From: Paludibacter sp.
GTDB lineage: Bacteria > Bacteroidota > Bacteroidia > Bacteroidales > Paludibacteraceae
DNA length: 64,000 nucleotides
Assembly (NCBI GenBank): GCA_031292575.1
Contig: JARLGX010000009.1
Location: 62,001-126,000 of the forward strand
Direction: 5' to 3'
The notes beneath the pieces are model-generated. The model made no database searches. It was not told where the DNA came from and was given only the letters and a program-made list of their open reading frames with translations. Positions 41,841-50,521 of this stretch are shown piece by piece (positions within the stretch are counted from its first letter, which is position 1; each line of letters starts with the position of its first letter). Made by a program: the position numbers and the translations under genes.

Positions 41841-43568
41841 ATGACTTTAAATCGTCGTCTTTTTCTCTACTTTTTTAGCATCTTTTTCACGATGCTGGCA
41901 GTCATCTGTTTCTTTCAATATCAACGCGAAAAAGAATTTAGAACAGAACAACTCGACCACCAATTATCCATTTATAACTTTACTATTTACAGGTATGTAA
42001 GCGAACAAAATCCAAGTTGGGAAAAGTTGGAAGAATATGTTCGTCTCTTCCCTGACACAGCCTTGCGGGTAACCGTGATTGACACCACCGGGTTAGTAGT
42101 TTTCGACTCCAGGGTAAAAAAAGGAACTGTACTTCAAAATCATTTGCATCGTCCGGAGGTTGAAATGTCAAACATTTCTGAAAATGGAAAAGCAATCCGC
42201 CATTCCGTTTCTACCGGAAAAGATTATTACTACCTGGCTCATCGTTTTCCCAAAGACTATGTCCGAAGCGCAATGCCTTACAACGTCAGTTTGATTAGCA
42301 TGCTCAAAGCCAATACGTTTTTCTTGTATTTTATGACTTTTGTGCTCATTTTGGCTATTCTGGCACTTTATCTTATTGCCCGTAATTTCACAAAATCAAT
42401 AGATCGATTACGAATTTTTACTCAAAAAGCTGAAAAAGAACAAATTGAAGATACTGATATTGAATTTCCAAATGATGAATTAGGCGAAATTAGTAAAAAC
42501 ATAGTTAAACTATATAAACTGCAATTGCAAACAAAAGATGAGGTAAATAAAGAACGGGAAAAATACATTAAACACCTCCAGATTTCGCAGGAAGGGTTGG
42601 GTATTTTCTCATCAACAAAGAAAGAATTACTTGCCAATACCCATTTTATTCAATATACAAACATCCTTTCCGACCAACAATGCGAGAGTTCGGATCAAAT
42701 ATTTTTGCTGCCCGAATTTGCCGAAGTAAACGAATTTATTGATAAAAGTCTACTTAATAATCAACTAAACAGAAAACGATTAACCATTGAAAAAGGAAGT
42801 CGTGTTTTTTCAGTTCAATGTATTGTTTTTCAAGATGAAACTTTCGAAATTTCTATCAACGACATTACAATTCAAGAACATGAAAATGAATTAAAACGCC
42901 ACCTGACTCAGAATATTTCGCACGAACTCAAAACTCCGGTAAGTAGTATTTTAGGCTATATGGAAAGTATTCTTGAGAACCCTGAAATGGATTTGCAACG
43001 TCAGCGATTTTTTGTAGAACGATCCTTTCATCAGGCACAAAGATTGAACGATTTGTTGCAGGACATTTCTACGCTCAATAAAATGGATGAAGCCAAACGA
43101 TTGTTGGAAAAAGAAAATTGCAACATTTCCGATGTCATCTCTGATGTATTGAACGATGTCCATTTGGAAATAGAACAAAAGGGCTATAAAATATTAAGAA
43201 ATTATCAACCAACTATCCAAATTCAGGGGAATCGTTCATTAATTTATTCTATTTTCCGCAATTTACTTGATAATTCATTGGCCTACGCCGGTGAAAAAAT
43301 TAATGTTGAAATAAGTTGTTATCGTGAAGATGAACAGTTCTTCTATTTCTCGTTTAGCGACAATGGAATTGGTGTCTCTGAAGAACATTTAAACCGCTTG
43401 TTTGAAAGATTTTATCGGGTAGATAAAGGGCGTAGCAGAAAGATGGGTGGAACCGGACTTGGTTTAGCCATTGTAAAAAACGCGGTTATCTATCATAAGG
43501 GAACTATCTCAGCCAAAAGTGTTCCGGGTGGTGGATTAAGCTTTATTTTTTCGCTGAGAAAGTTTTAA
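41841..43568 (+). CDS. phoR: PhoR-like membrane sensor histidine kinase
   Basis: This 575-residue kinase has transmembrane helices at about 7-25 and 155-180 enclosing a periplasmic segment of about 130 residues. A HAMP-like linker (FTKSIDRLRIFT) and a PAS-like region (about 235-345) follow. The dimerisation helix carries the phospho-accepting H361 in NISHELKTPVSSILGYM. The ATPase domain has N (IFRNLLDNSLAYAG), G1 (FSDNGIGVS) and G2 (GGTGLGLAIVKNAV) boxes. The layout matches PhoR-type kinases of Bacteroidota. Two hairpins separate it from the PhoB-like gene; the next gene starts 25 bases after the stop. Confidence 0.82.
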   Translation: MTLNRRLFLYFFSIFFTMLAVICFFQYQREKEFRTEQLDHQLSIYNFTIYRYVSEQNPSWEKLEEYVRLFPDTALRVTVIDTTGLVVFDSRVKKGTVLQNHLHRPEVEMSNISENGKAIRHSVSTGKDYYYLAHRFPKDYVRSAMPYNVSLISMLKANTFFLYFMTFVLILAILALYLIARNFTKSIDRLRIFTQKAEKEQIEDTDIEFPNDELGEISKNIVKLYKLQLQTKDEVNKEREKYIKHLQISQEGLGIFSSTKKELLANTHFIQYTNILSDQQCESSDQIFLLPEFAEVNEFIDKSLLNNQLNRKRLTIEKGSRVFSVQCIVFQDETFEISINDITIQEHENELKRHLTQNISHELKTPVSSILGYMESILENPEMDLQRQRFFVERSFHQAQRLNDLLQDISTLNKMDEAKRLLEKENCNISDVISDVLNDVHLEIEQKGYKILRNYQPTIQIQGNRSLIYSIFRNLLDNSLAYAGEKINVEISCYREDEQFFYFSFSDNGIGVSEEHLNRLFERFYRVDKGRSRKMGGTGLGLAIVKNAVIYHKGTISAKSVPGGGLSFIFSLRKF

Positions 43569-43592
43569 TTGCTACTTACCAATAATCATTCT

Positions 43593-44858
43593 ATGAAACT
43601 GTTTCGCAGCAAATGGGCAGCATTGTTTTTTAGCAATTTTCTGGGAGTGTTCAACGACAACTTCGTAAAGAACTGTATCATTTTTATTGCCATTGGTTGG
43701 TCTATGCCTAAATGGATAACCCAGTCGCAACTCATTTCCATGGTGTCGGCTTCGTTAATTGTTCCATATCTTTTTCTTTCACCGTTAGCAGGGCGGTTTG
43801 CCGTTATTTACTCCAAAAAAAGCGTTTTTAGAATAAGTAAACTGTTCGAAATCCCGGTTTTGGTTTTGGCCTGTGTGGCATTCAATTTTCACTGGGTAAT
43901 GGTAGCCGTTTTAGCTGTATTACTTATGGGAATTCTCAGTTGCATGTACTCACCTTCAAAGTACAGTTTAATACGGGATATTGGTGGCGAGCATGGTGTT
44001 TCGTACGGTAGCGGAGTGTTCGAGATGATGGCTTTTTTAGGGATTTTATTAGGAACGGTAACAGCTTCAGTTGTTTCAGATCACTATAATCAGTGGCTCA
44101 TTTTTGGTATTTTTATTGGTTTGGCTATTCTTGGTTATATGGTTACACGTTCTATCCGCGCTCATGAATTACCCGAGAACAAAGAAGAAGTTGGCACATT
44201 GAATCCGGTACGATTTATCAGAGACTCTTACCTATTTGCACATCAACATGCAAATGTGAATAGTGCTATTTTTGGCGCATCAGTCTTTTGGATGATTGGC
44301 GGCATGCTGCAAATGAATCTGGTTATTCATACGAAACATATTTACCATGCTTCCAATTCCATTACCGGCATAGTTATGGCTTGTGCAGCCATTGGCATTG
44401 CACTCGGGACCTGGGCTGCAGGGAAAATTTCGGGTAAGGATGTAAAAACAGGACTCATTCTGATTGGCATTGGAGGCATGAGTATAGGTTTCTTCCTTAT
44501 CACATTTTTCCAATTGAGTTTGGTTATATTTATAGTTCTTATTTTCTTTGTTGCATTTATGGGAGGAATTTTCCAAATTCCATGTTTGTCAATGCTGCAA
44601 AATTCTAATCTTGGCCGGAAACTTGGCGACATGATTGGGTATTTAAATATGCTCACTTTTATTTTTGTTTTGCTTGGAACTTTTCTCTTTTCAGCTATAA
44701 CTTACTTTACTTCCGAAAATAGTTTCGTTGTGTTCGGAGCTATTTTGGTTATCTGTCTATTTGTAACAATCTACTTTCACAAAAAATCTCCTGAATTTTT
44801 AATAGAGACAAAAAAAATGTTACATTTTGCACGTAAAAATATAAAAAGAAAGCTCTAA
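43593..44858 (+). CDS. MFS transporter, LplT-like
   Basis: This is a 421-residue protein from the ATG at 43593; a TTG at 43569 directly after the kinase stop is also open but would add a non-membrane leader. Twelve helices are predicted. The N-terminal FFSNFLGVFNDNFVKNCIIF and YSPSKYSLIRDIGG resemble the lysophospholipid transporter LplT and the transporter domain of Aas fusions (FLxAFNDN, YSPxKYG). LplT flips lysophospholipids inward for re-acylation. Here it is the third gene after phoB and phoR, so phospholipid recycling under phosphate stress is a sensible inference. Other MFS substrates are not excluded. A bidirectional terminator follows. Confidence 0.8.
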   Translation: MKLFRSKWAALFFSNFLGVFNDNFVKNCIIFIAIGWSMPKWITQSQLISMVSASLIVPYLFLSPLAGRFAVIYSKKSVFRISKLFEIPVLVLACVAFNFHWVMVAVLAVLLMGILSCMYSPSKYSLIRDIGGEHGVSYGSGVFEMMAFLGILLGTVTASVVSDHYNQWLIFGIFIGLAILGYMVTRSIRAHELPENKEEVGTLNPVRFIRDSYLFAHQHANVNSAIFGASVFWMIGGMLQMNLVIHTKHIYHASNSITGIVMACAAIGIALGTWAAGKISGKDVKTGLILIGIGGMSIGFFLITFFQLSLVIFIVLIFFVAFMGGIFQIPCLSMLQNSNLGRKLGDMIGYLNMLTFIFVLLGTFLFSAITYFTSENSFVVFGAILVICLFVTIYFHKKSPEFLIETKKMLHFARKNIKRKL

Positions 44859-44880
44859 GAATAATCTCAGAGCTTTTCAT
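44849..44880. terminator. Bidirectional terminator between the LplT-like and OmpA genes
   Basis: AAAGCTCT (44849-44856) pairs with AGAGCTTT (44869-44876) and ends with T-rich sequence in both directions. The LplT-like stop codon lies in the stem. Confidence 0.6.
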
Positions 44881-44897
44881 TTTATTGAGCGAATTTA

Positions 44898-46124
44898 TTA
44901 CTTCTTGACAACCAGTTCAGCACGCCGGTTTTTATAACGACCTTCTTTTGTTTTATTAGATGCTTTAGGATTTTCTTTCCCAAATCCTGCTGTAATTATA
45001 GCTGAGGCAGTAAGCCCTTTATAAATCAAGTACTCTTTTACTACATTAGCCCTCTCTTCCGAAAGGTTTTTATTTATCTTATCGCCTCCGATACTGTCTG
45101 TATAACCTGAGACTACTAGTTTTGACCATGCCTTATTTACTTTTAAGACCAAAGCAACCTGATCTAAAATAGCTCTAGTTTTTGGTTGTAATTTGTAAGA
45201 AGCAAATTCAAAATTCACATCCAAAAGAACTGTTGTTGAATCCAAACCATTATTATCAACTTTTGCTTGAGGAATTTCCTTTAGGTCATTTTGCAATTGT
45301 GCTTTATTTGCATCCTTTTCGTCATTCAAAGCTTTTAGATTAGCCTCTAATTTTTGTATTTTTTCTTTGTTAGCTTCATTTTCATCTTCAATTGCTTTTA
45401 ACCGACTTTCTGTAACAAGATTATTCTTTTCAGGTTGGTTATAATATTCTCCTACACTCAAATTGCGAACATGCTTCTTACTCCTAGTTCCAAACTTATA
45501 ACGCAGACCAATAGTTAATGCAAATGCATCATTTCCATATACCATACCACCTTGACTATTCATGCTTGAACTTATGCCACCTAAATCTTCTCTAAAATAG
45601 TATCGGTATTGAGCCTCAGTACGTAATGCCCAAGCATCACTGATTTTATATTCAAGACTCAATGCACTTGTAACCAAGGGTGACATCAGGCTATGCTTTT
45701 CGCCTGTAGACACTAGTCTATTAGAGTAGAATCCAAGTCCCCCACCCCAGTTGCCGTAAACATCTACTTTCCCCCAGAAACCATCTCGCTTGGGTGTTAG
45801 CAAGTTTGCCAGATTCACAGAGCCGAATAGTGAAAAATCAAGTGTATTTCCTTTAGCTGTGTTTCTGTCAAAAGTCAAATAATCAATGCTGCCACCAAAA
45901 CCGACCAATGGATTAATTGTATATTCCAAAAATACACCGGGAAAAGTCCAACCCATATCATCAATATAATTACTAAAGCCTGTCTTTGTTGATACTGGTG
46001 TTACACGAAAATAGTCCAAGCCACCTTTTGCTCCTATTGACCAATGAGATAATGTATCCTGAGCTCTAAGATTAGAAGCTAAAACAGATATGACAAGAAA
46101 CATAATGAGTAAAATTCTTTTCAT
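44898..46124 (-). CDS. OmpA-family outer membrane protein
   Basis: This 408-residue protein begins with a signal peptide ending NLRAQ, then an eight-stranded barrel-like domain (about 25-215). A coiled-coil linker (ESRLKAIEDENEANKEKIQ, 235-290) leads to the C-terminal OmpA peptidoglycan-binding domain with VVSGYTDSIGGDKINKNLSE and the conserved Asp/Arg pair in LSEERANVV. It anchors the outer membrane to peptidoglycan. The gene is alone in its direction; the linker is longer than in many OmpA proteins. Its promoter should be in the 302-base gap 46125-46426. Confidence 0.9.
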   Translation of the reverse strand: MKRILLIMFLVISVLASNLRAQDTLSHWSIGAKGGLDYFRVTPVSTKTGFSNYIDDMGWTFPGVFLEYTINPLVGFGGSIDYLTFDRNTAKGNTLDFSLFGSVNLANLLTPKRDGFWGKVDVYGNWGGGLGFYSNRLVSTGEKHSLMSPLVTSALSLEYKISDAWALRTEAQYRYYFREDLGGISSSMNSQGGMVYGNDAFALTIGLRYKFGTRSKKHVRNLSVGEYYNQPEKNNLVTESRLKAIEDENEANKEKIQKLEANLKALNDEKDANKAQLQNDLKEIPQAKVDNNGLDSTTVLLDVNFEFASYKLQPKTRAILDQVALVLKVNKAWSKLVVSGYTDSIGGDKINKNLSEERANVVKEYLIYKGLTASAIITAGFGKENPKASNKTKEGRYKNRRAELVVKK

Positions 46125-46426
46125 AATCTATACTTTATTAAAGATAAATATATTTGAATGAATAACAATTAATAACCACTTTTGTTTCGTTCAACGTATT
46201 AGATACTAAGAACAATGAGATTGAGCATTCTGGGTTTAGCATTTAGATTAGCCGAATGAATAAAATCAAACGATATTGCCTAAGATTACATTTATTATCA
46301 AAATTTCTGTTGTAGAACATACAAAACCGAAATACAATTTTAATATAGATTTCATACATTGCCATACGATTTTTCATTTAAAAAACAGTTATTTTTTAGT
46401 ATTAATTCTTTTAATTTTAATACATT
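46125..46426. other. Divergent intergenic region between ompA-like and EF-G2 genes
   Basis: No gene is seen in these 302 AT-rich bases. GTATTAA (46399-46405) and TTAATAC (46418-46424) form a small inverted repeat just before the EF-G2 start, a possible regulatory site. Confidence 0.4.
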
Positions 46427-48586
46427 ATGAAAGTATATCAATCGAATGAAATTAAAAACATTTCATTGCTGGGAAGTTCCGGCTCGGGGAAAACCACTCT
46501 TGTAGAAGCCATGCTTTACGAGAGTGGAGTTATAAAACGCAGAGGCACAGTTCATGGCCAAAACACAGTTTCTGATTATTTTCCCGTAGAAAAAGAGTAT
46601 GGCTATTCCGTTTTTTCAACCATTATTCAAACCGAATGGAAAGAGAATAAACTAAATTTTATTGACTGCCCCGGTTCCGACGATTTTATTGGTGGTGTTG
46701 TGACTTCACTCAACGTAACCGATACTGCTCTAATCCTTCTCAACACACAATATGGTGTAGAAGTTGGAACCAATAATCACTTCCGTTACACCGAAAAGTT
46801 TAACAAACCCGTTATTTTCGTAACCAATCACCTCGATCAGGAGAAAGCTGATTTTGACAAAACACTAATTCAACTCAAAGAAACTTTTGGGAATAAAGTT
46901 GTTCAGATTCAATATCCAATACTTACAGGCCCACAATTTAATGCAGTTGTTGATGTGTTGAAGATGAAAATGTATCAATGGAAACCCGAAGGTGGCGTTC
47001 CTGATGTGTTGGAAATTCCAAGCAATGAAATTGAAAAAGCTCAAAATCTTCACAACGTCTTAGTTGAAGCAGCTGCTGAACATGATGAAGAATTGATGGA
47101 AAAATTCTTTGACCAAGGGTCATTAACCGAAGATGAATTACGCATTGGTATTCGTAAAGGAATGATTCACCGCGATATGTTTCCCGTTTTCTGTATTAGC
47201 GCAGGTAAAGATATGTGCGTTCGTCGTTTGATGGAATTTGTTGTAAATGTATCTCCAAGTGTGAATGCAACCGCAAAACCTAAGACTATGGACGGCATTG
47301 AAGTTACAGCCGACTCAAACGGGCCAACAAGTATCTATGTCTTCAAAACCAGCGTTGAACCTCATATTGGTGAAGTATCTTACTTTAAAGTAATGAGTGG
47401 AAAGCTCAAAGAGGGCGACGACTTAGTCAATGTTGATCGTAGTTCAAAGGAACGGATAAGTCAGATTTTTGCAGTTGCCGGGCAAATCCGCACTAAGGTG
47501 GATGAAATCTCTGCTGGTGATATTGGCGCTACGGTAAAGCTAAAAGATACCCGGACAGGAAACACTCTGAATATAAAAGGCTGTGAATATGATTTCAAAG
47601 AAATAAAATATCCGGAACCTAAATATCGTCGTGCAATTAAAGCAAAGTCAGAAGCCGATGAAGAAAAATTAAGTGAAGTCCTCACCCGTATGCACGAAGA
47701 GGATCCAACCTGGATTATTGAACAATCAAAAGAACTGAAGCAAACCATTTTGTATGGCCAGGGCGAATTTCATCTACGCACTTTGAAATGGCGCATTGAA
47801 AATAATGATAAAATTCAGATAGAATTTAAAGAACCTAAAATTCCGTATCGCGAAACCATTACAAAAAATGCCCGTGCCGATTATCGTCACAAAAAACAAT
47901 CGGGTGGTTCCGGTCAGTTTGGTGAAGTACACTTGATTATTGAACCTTATTACGATGGAATGCCTGCACCCGACACATTCCGTTTTGGCGGTCAGGAATA
48001 TAAAATCAGTAATCGCGATACGCAGGTTGTTGACTTAGAATGGGGCGGTAAATTGGTGCTAATAAACAGCATCGTTGGAGGTTCAATTGATTTACGTTTT
48101 TTGCCTGCGATAATGAAAGGAATCATGGAACGCATGGAACAAGGTCCTCTGACAGGTTCATATGCCCGTGATGTACGCGTAATTGTTTACGATGGTAAAA
48201 TGCATCCGGTTGATTCAAATGAAATTTCATTCCGTCTGGCAGGTCGAAATGCCTTTGCAGCGGCTTTTAAAGAAGCTGGTCCAAAAATTCTTGAACCTAT
48301 TTATGATGTAGTAGTTCAGGCTCCCTCGGATCGATTAGGTGATGTGATGAGTGATTTACAGAGTCGTAGGGCTGTAATCATGGGTATGGAAAGCGAAAAA
48401 GGATATGAAAAACTCTCGGCTAAAATTCCCCTAAAAGAATTAGGAAGTTACTCCACCACTTTGAGTTCACTTACCGGTGGTCGCGCTTCATTCAGCATGA
48501 AATTTGCCAGCTATGAGCTTGTCCCAATGGATATTCAGGATAAACTATTGAAAGAATACGAAGCTTCGAAAAAAGAAGAAGATTAA
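46427..48586 (+). CDS. fusA2: EF-G2-like translation factor with altered GTPase motifs
   Basis: This 719-residue paralogue of elongation factor G has all domains (GTPase 1-285, beta-barrel, then domains III-V including YARDVRVIVYDGKMHPVDSN). The P-loop GSSGSGKTT is intact, but the switch II motif is DCPGSDDF, where EF-G has DxPGHxDF, so the catalytic histidine is serine at residue 84. The RGIT switch I motif reads YGYS, and NKxD is NHLD at 134-137. Such changes match the EF-G2 of Bacteroides, reported to support translation without GTP hydrolysis during starvation. Lack of GTPase activity here is inferred. The gene has its own terminator. Confidence 0.85.
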   Translation: MKVYQSNEIKNISLLGSSGSGKTTLVEAMLYESGVIKRRGTVHGQNTVSDYFPVEKEYGYSVFSTIIQTEWKENKLNFIDCPGSDDFIGGVVTSLNVTDTALILLNTQYGVEVGTNNHFRYTEKFNKPVIFVTNHLDQEKADFDKTLIQLKETFGNKVVQIQYPILTGPQFNAVVDVLKMKMYQWKPEGGVPDVLEIPSNEIEKAQNLHNVLVEAAAEHDEELMEKFFDQGSLTEDELRIGIRKGMIHRDMFPVFCISAGKDMCVRRLMEFVVNVSPSVNATAKPKTMDGIEVTADSNGPTSIYVFKTSVEPHIGEVSYFKVMSGKLKEGDDLVNVDRSSKERISQIFAVAGQIRTKVDEISAGDIGATVKLKDTRTGNTLNIKGCEYDFKEIKYPEPKYRRAIKAKSEADEEKLSEVLTRMHEEDPTWIIEQSKELKQTILYGQGEFHLRTLKWRIENNDKIQIEFKEPKIPYRETITKNARADYRHKKQSGGSGQFGEVHLIIEPYYDGMPAPDTFRFGGQEYKISNRDTQVVDLEWGGKLVLINSIVGGSIDLRFLPAIMKGIMERMEQGPLTGSYARDVRVIVYDGKMHPVDSNEISFRLAGRNAFAAAFKEAGPKILEPIYDVVVQAPSDRLGDVMSDLQSRRAVIMGMESEKGYEKLSAKIPLKELGSYSTTLSSLTGGRASFSMKFASYELVPMDIQDKLLKEYEASKKEED

Positions 48587-48612
48587 ACACACGATTATTT
48601 CTATTCAAAACC

Positions 48613-48650
48613 AAAGCAGTTACTCCGAAAAATGGGTAACTGCTTTTTAA
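48613..48650 (+). terminator. Intrinsic terminator of the EF-G2-like gene
   Basis: AAAGCAGTTAC (48613-48623) pairs with GTAACTGCTTT (48636-48646), followed by TT. Confidence 0.75.
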
Positions 48651-48681
48651 AAAAAAAGTCTCTTATTTCTTTAATAAAATA

Positions 48682-48711
48682 AAAACGGATTTTCAATCAA
48701 ATTGAAAATCC
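48682..48711 (-). terminator. Intrinsic terminator of the glycyl-tRNA synthetase gene
   Basis: GGATTTTCAAT (48687-48697) pairs with ATTGAAAATCC (48701-48711). The minus-strand tail is CGTTTTTATTTTATT. Confidence 0.65.
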
Positions 48712-48737
48712 ATTTTTATTCGTATATAGTTGATAAA

Positions 48738-50285
48738 TTATCCTACAATTTTCTTAAATAAGTTTTTCATGTTTACCAAATCACCGATAATTTTGTGTAA
48801 GTCGGCTATGGCAACACGTTCCTGCAACATAGTATCGCGATAACGAATAGTTACACAATTATCTTGCATAGTGTCATGATCCACAGTAATGCAAAATGGC
48901 GTTCCGATTGCATCCTGACGGCGATACCGTTTTCCGATGGAGTCTTTTTCGTCATAAGCACATTTGAAATCGAACTTCAATTCGTTCATAATTTCACGGG
49001 CTTTTTCAGGCAAACCATCCTTCTTTACCAAAGGTAAAATTGCAGCTTTTATTGGAGCCAAAACCGGAGGCAACGTGAGAACTACGCGACTATCACCTCC
49101 TTCAAGCACTTCTTCGTTGTACGAAGCCGCCATGATTGACAAGAAGGTTCTATCCACCCCAATCGAGGTCTCAATAACGTACGGAGTATATGATTGATTA
49201 ATTTCAGGATCAAAGTACTTGATATTTTTACCCGAAAATTTTTCATGACTACTTAAATCGAAATCGGTCCGTGAGTGAATTCCTTCCACTTCTTTGAAAC
49301 CGAAAGGCATTTCAAATTCAATATCGGTAGCAGCATTGGCGTAGTGAGCCAGTTTATCATGATCGTGGAAACGATATTTCTGGTCTCCAAGTCCAAGAGC
49401 TTTGTGCCATTTCAACCGGAATTCTTTCCAATGCTCAAACCATTTCATTTCTTCGCCCGGACGAACAAAAAACTGCATTTCCATTTGTTCAAATTCACGC
49501 ATACGGAAGATAAACTGACGGGCAACAATTTCGTTGCGAAATGCTTTACCTATCTGGCAAATTCCAAACGGAATCTTCATACGACCTGTTTTTTGAACAT
49601 TCAGGAAGTTTACAAAAATACCCTGAGCTGTTTCGGGACGAAGGTATATTTTCATTGCTCCATCGGAAGTTGAGCCCATTTCGGTAGAGAACATTAGATT
49701 AAACTGGCGAACATCAGTCCAGTTTTTTGTTCCACTTACAGGGCAAACCACTTCATAATCTTCAATAATAGCTTTCAACTCCACCAAATCATTATCGTTC
49801 AAAGCTTTTACAAACCTTCCGTGGATTTCATCGCGTTTTGTCTGGTTTTCAAGCACACGTTCGTTGGTTTTCTTGAACATTTCGGCATCAAAACTTTCAC
49901 CAAAACGCTTAGCAGCTTTTTCTACCTCTTTGTTTATTTTATCGTCATATTTTGCCAATAAATCTTCTATCAACACATCGGCACGATAGCGTTTTTTGCT
50001 GTCTTTGTTGTCAATCAACGGATCGTTGAATGCATCTACGTGGCCGGAAGCTTTCCAGGTTGTGGGGTGCATAAAAATGGCGGCATCGAGCCCTACTACA
50101 TTTTCGTTGAGCAACACCATGCTGTCCCACCAGTATTTTTTAATGTTGTTTTTCAGTTCAACACCATTCTGACCATAGTCATACACAGCACCCAGTCCGT
50201 CATAAATTTCGCTCGAAGGAAATACAAAACCGTATTCCTTACAATGTGCAATCAGTTTTTTGAAAACATCTTCTTGTGAAGCCAT
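48738..50285 (-). CDS. glyQS: Glycyl-tRNA synthetase, dimeric single-chain type
   Basis: This 515-residue class II synthetase charges tRNA-Gly with glycine. It is the eukaryote/archaeal-like alpha2 form that Bacteroidota use in place of the alpha2beta2 enzyme. Motif 2-type arginine RNEIVARQFIFRMREFEQMEMQ and motif 3 SIGVDRTFL are visible, and GLGAVYDYGQNG near residue 30 is a family hallmark. The C-terminal anticodon-binding domain starts near 400 (VLTLPPVLAPIKAAIL). Length and motifs are normal. It is a single-gene unit. Confidence 0.96.
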   Translation of the reverse strand: MASQEDVFKKLIAHCKEYGFVFPSSEIYDGLGAVYDYGQNGVELKNNIKKYWWDSMVLLNENVVGLDAAIFMHPTTWKASGHVDAFNDPLIDNKDSKKRYRADVLIEDLLAKYDDKINKEVEKAAKRFGESFDAEMFKKTNERVLENQTKRDEIHGRFVKALNDNDLVELKAIIEDYEVVCPVSGTKNWTDVRQFNLMFSTEMGSTSDGAMKIYLRPETAQGIFVNFLNVQKTGRMKIPFGICQIGKAFRNEIVARQFIFRMREFEQMEMQFFVRPGEEMKWFEHWKEFRLKWHKALGLGDQKYRFHDHDKLAHYANAATDIEFEMPFGFKEVEGIHSRTDFDLSSHEKFSGKNIKYFDPEINQSYTPYVIETSIGVDRTFLSIMAASYNEEVLEGGDSRVVLTLPPVLAPIKAAILPLVKKDGLPEKAREIMNELKFDFKCAYDEKDSIGKRYRRQDAIGTPFCITVDHDTMQDNCVTIRYRDTMLQERVAIADLHKIIGDLVNMKNLFKKIVG

Positions 50286-50521
50286 AATATATTTAGTTGC
50301 GAGTTACGAGTTTCAAGTTGTGAGAAATAAGAATACGACAAAATCTAATTAAAATTGTCTTGAAAAATGAGGTGCAAAGTTACTGTTTTTTTTGTATTTT
50401 TGTGGATTGAATTGGAAAAATACTATTGAAACAAGTAGTTTAGTAAATATAAATTACAATGTTTTTCAGTAGCTAAATACCAGCTCCTTGTAACTCGTAA
50501 CTAACTATCTTGTAATTATAC

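Noticed and set aside
41007-43568. RprXY or another two-component pair rather than PhoBR
   Set aside because: The neighbouring phoU and the phosphoesterase cluster make PhoBR the better reading, though not proven.
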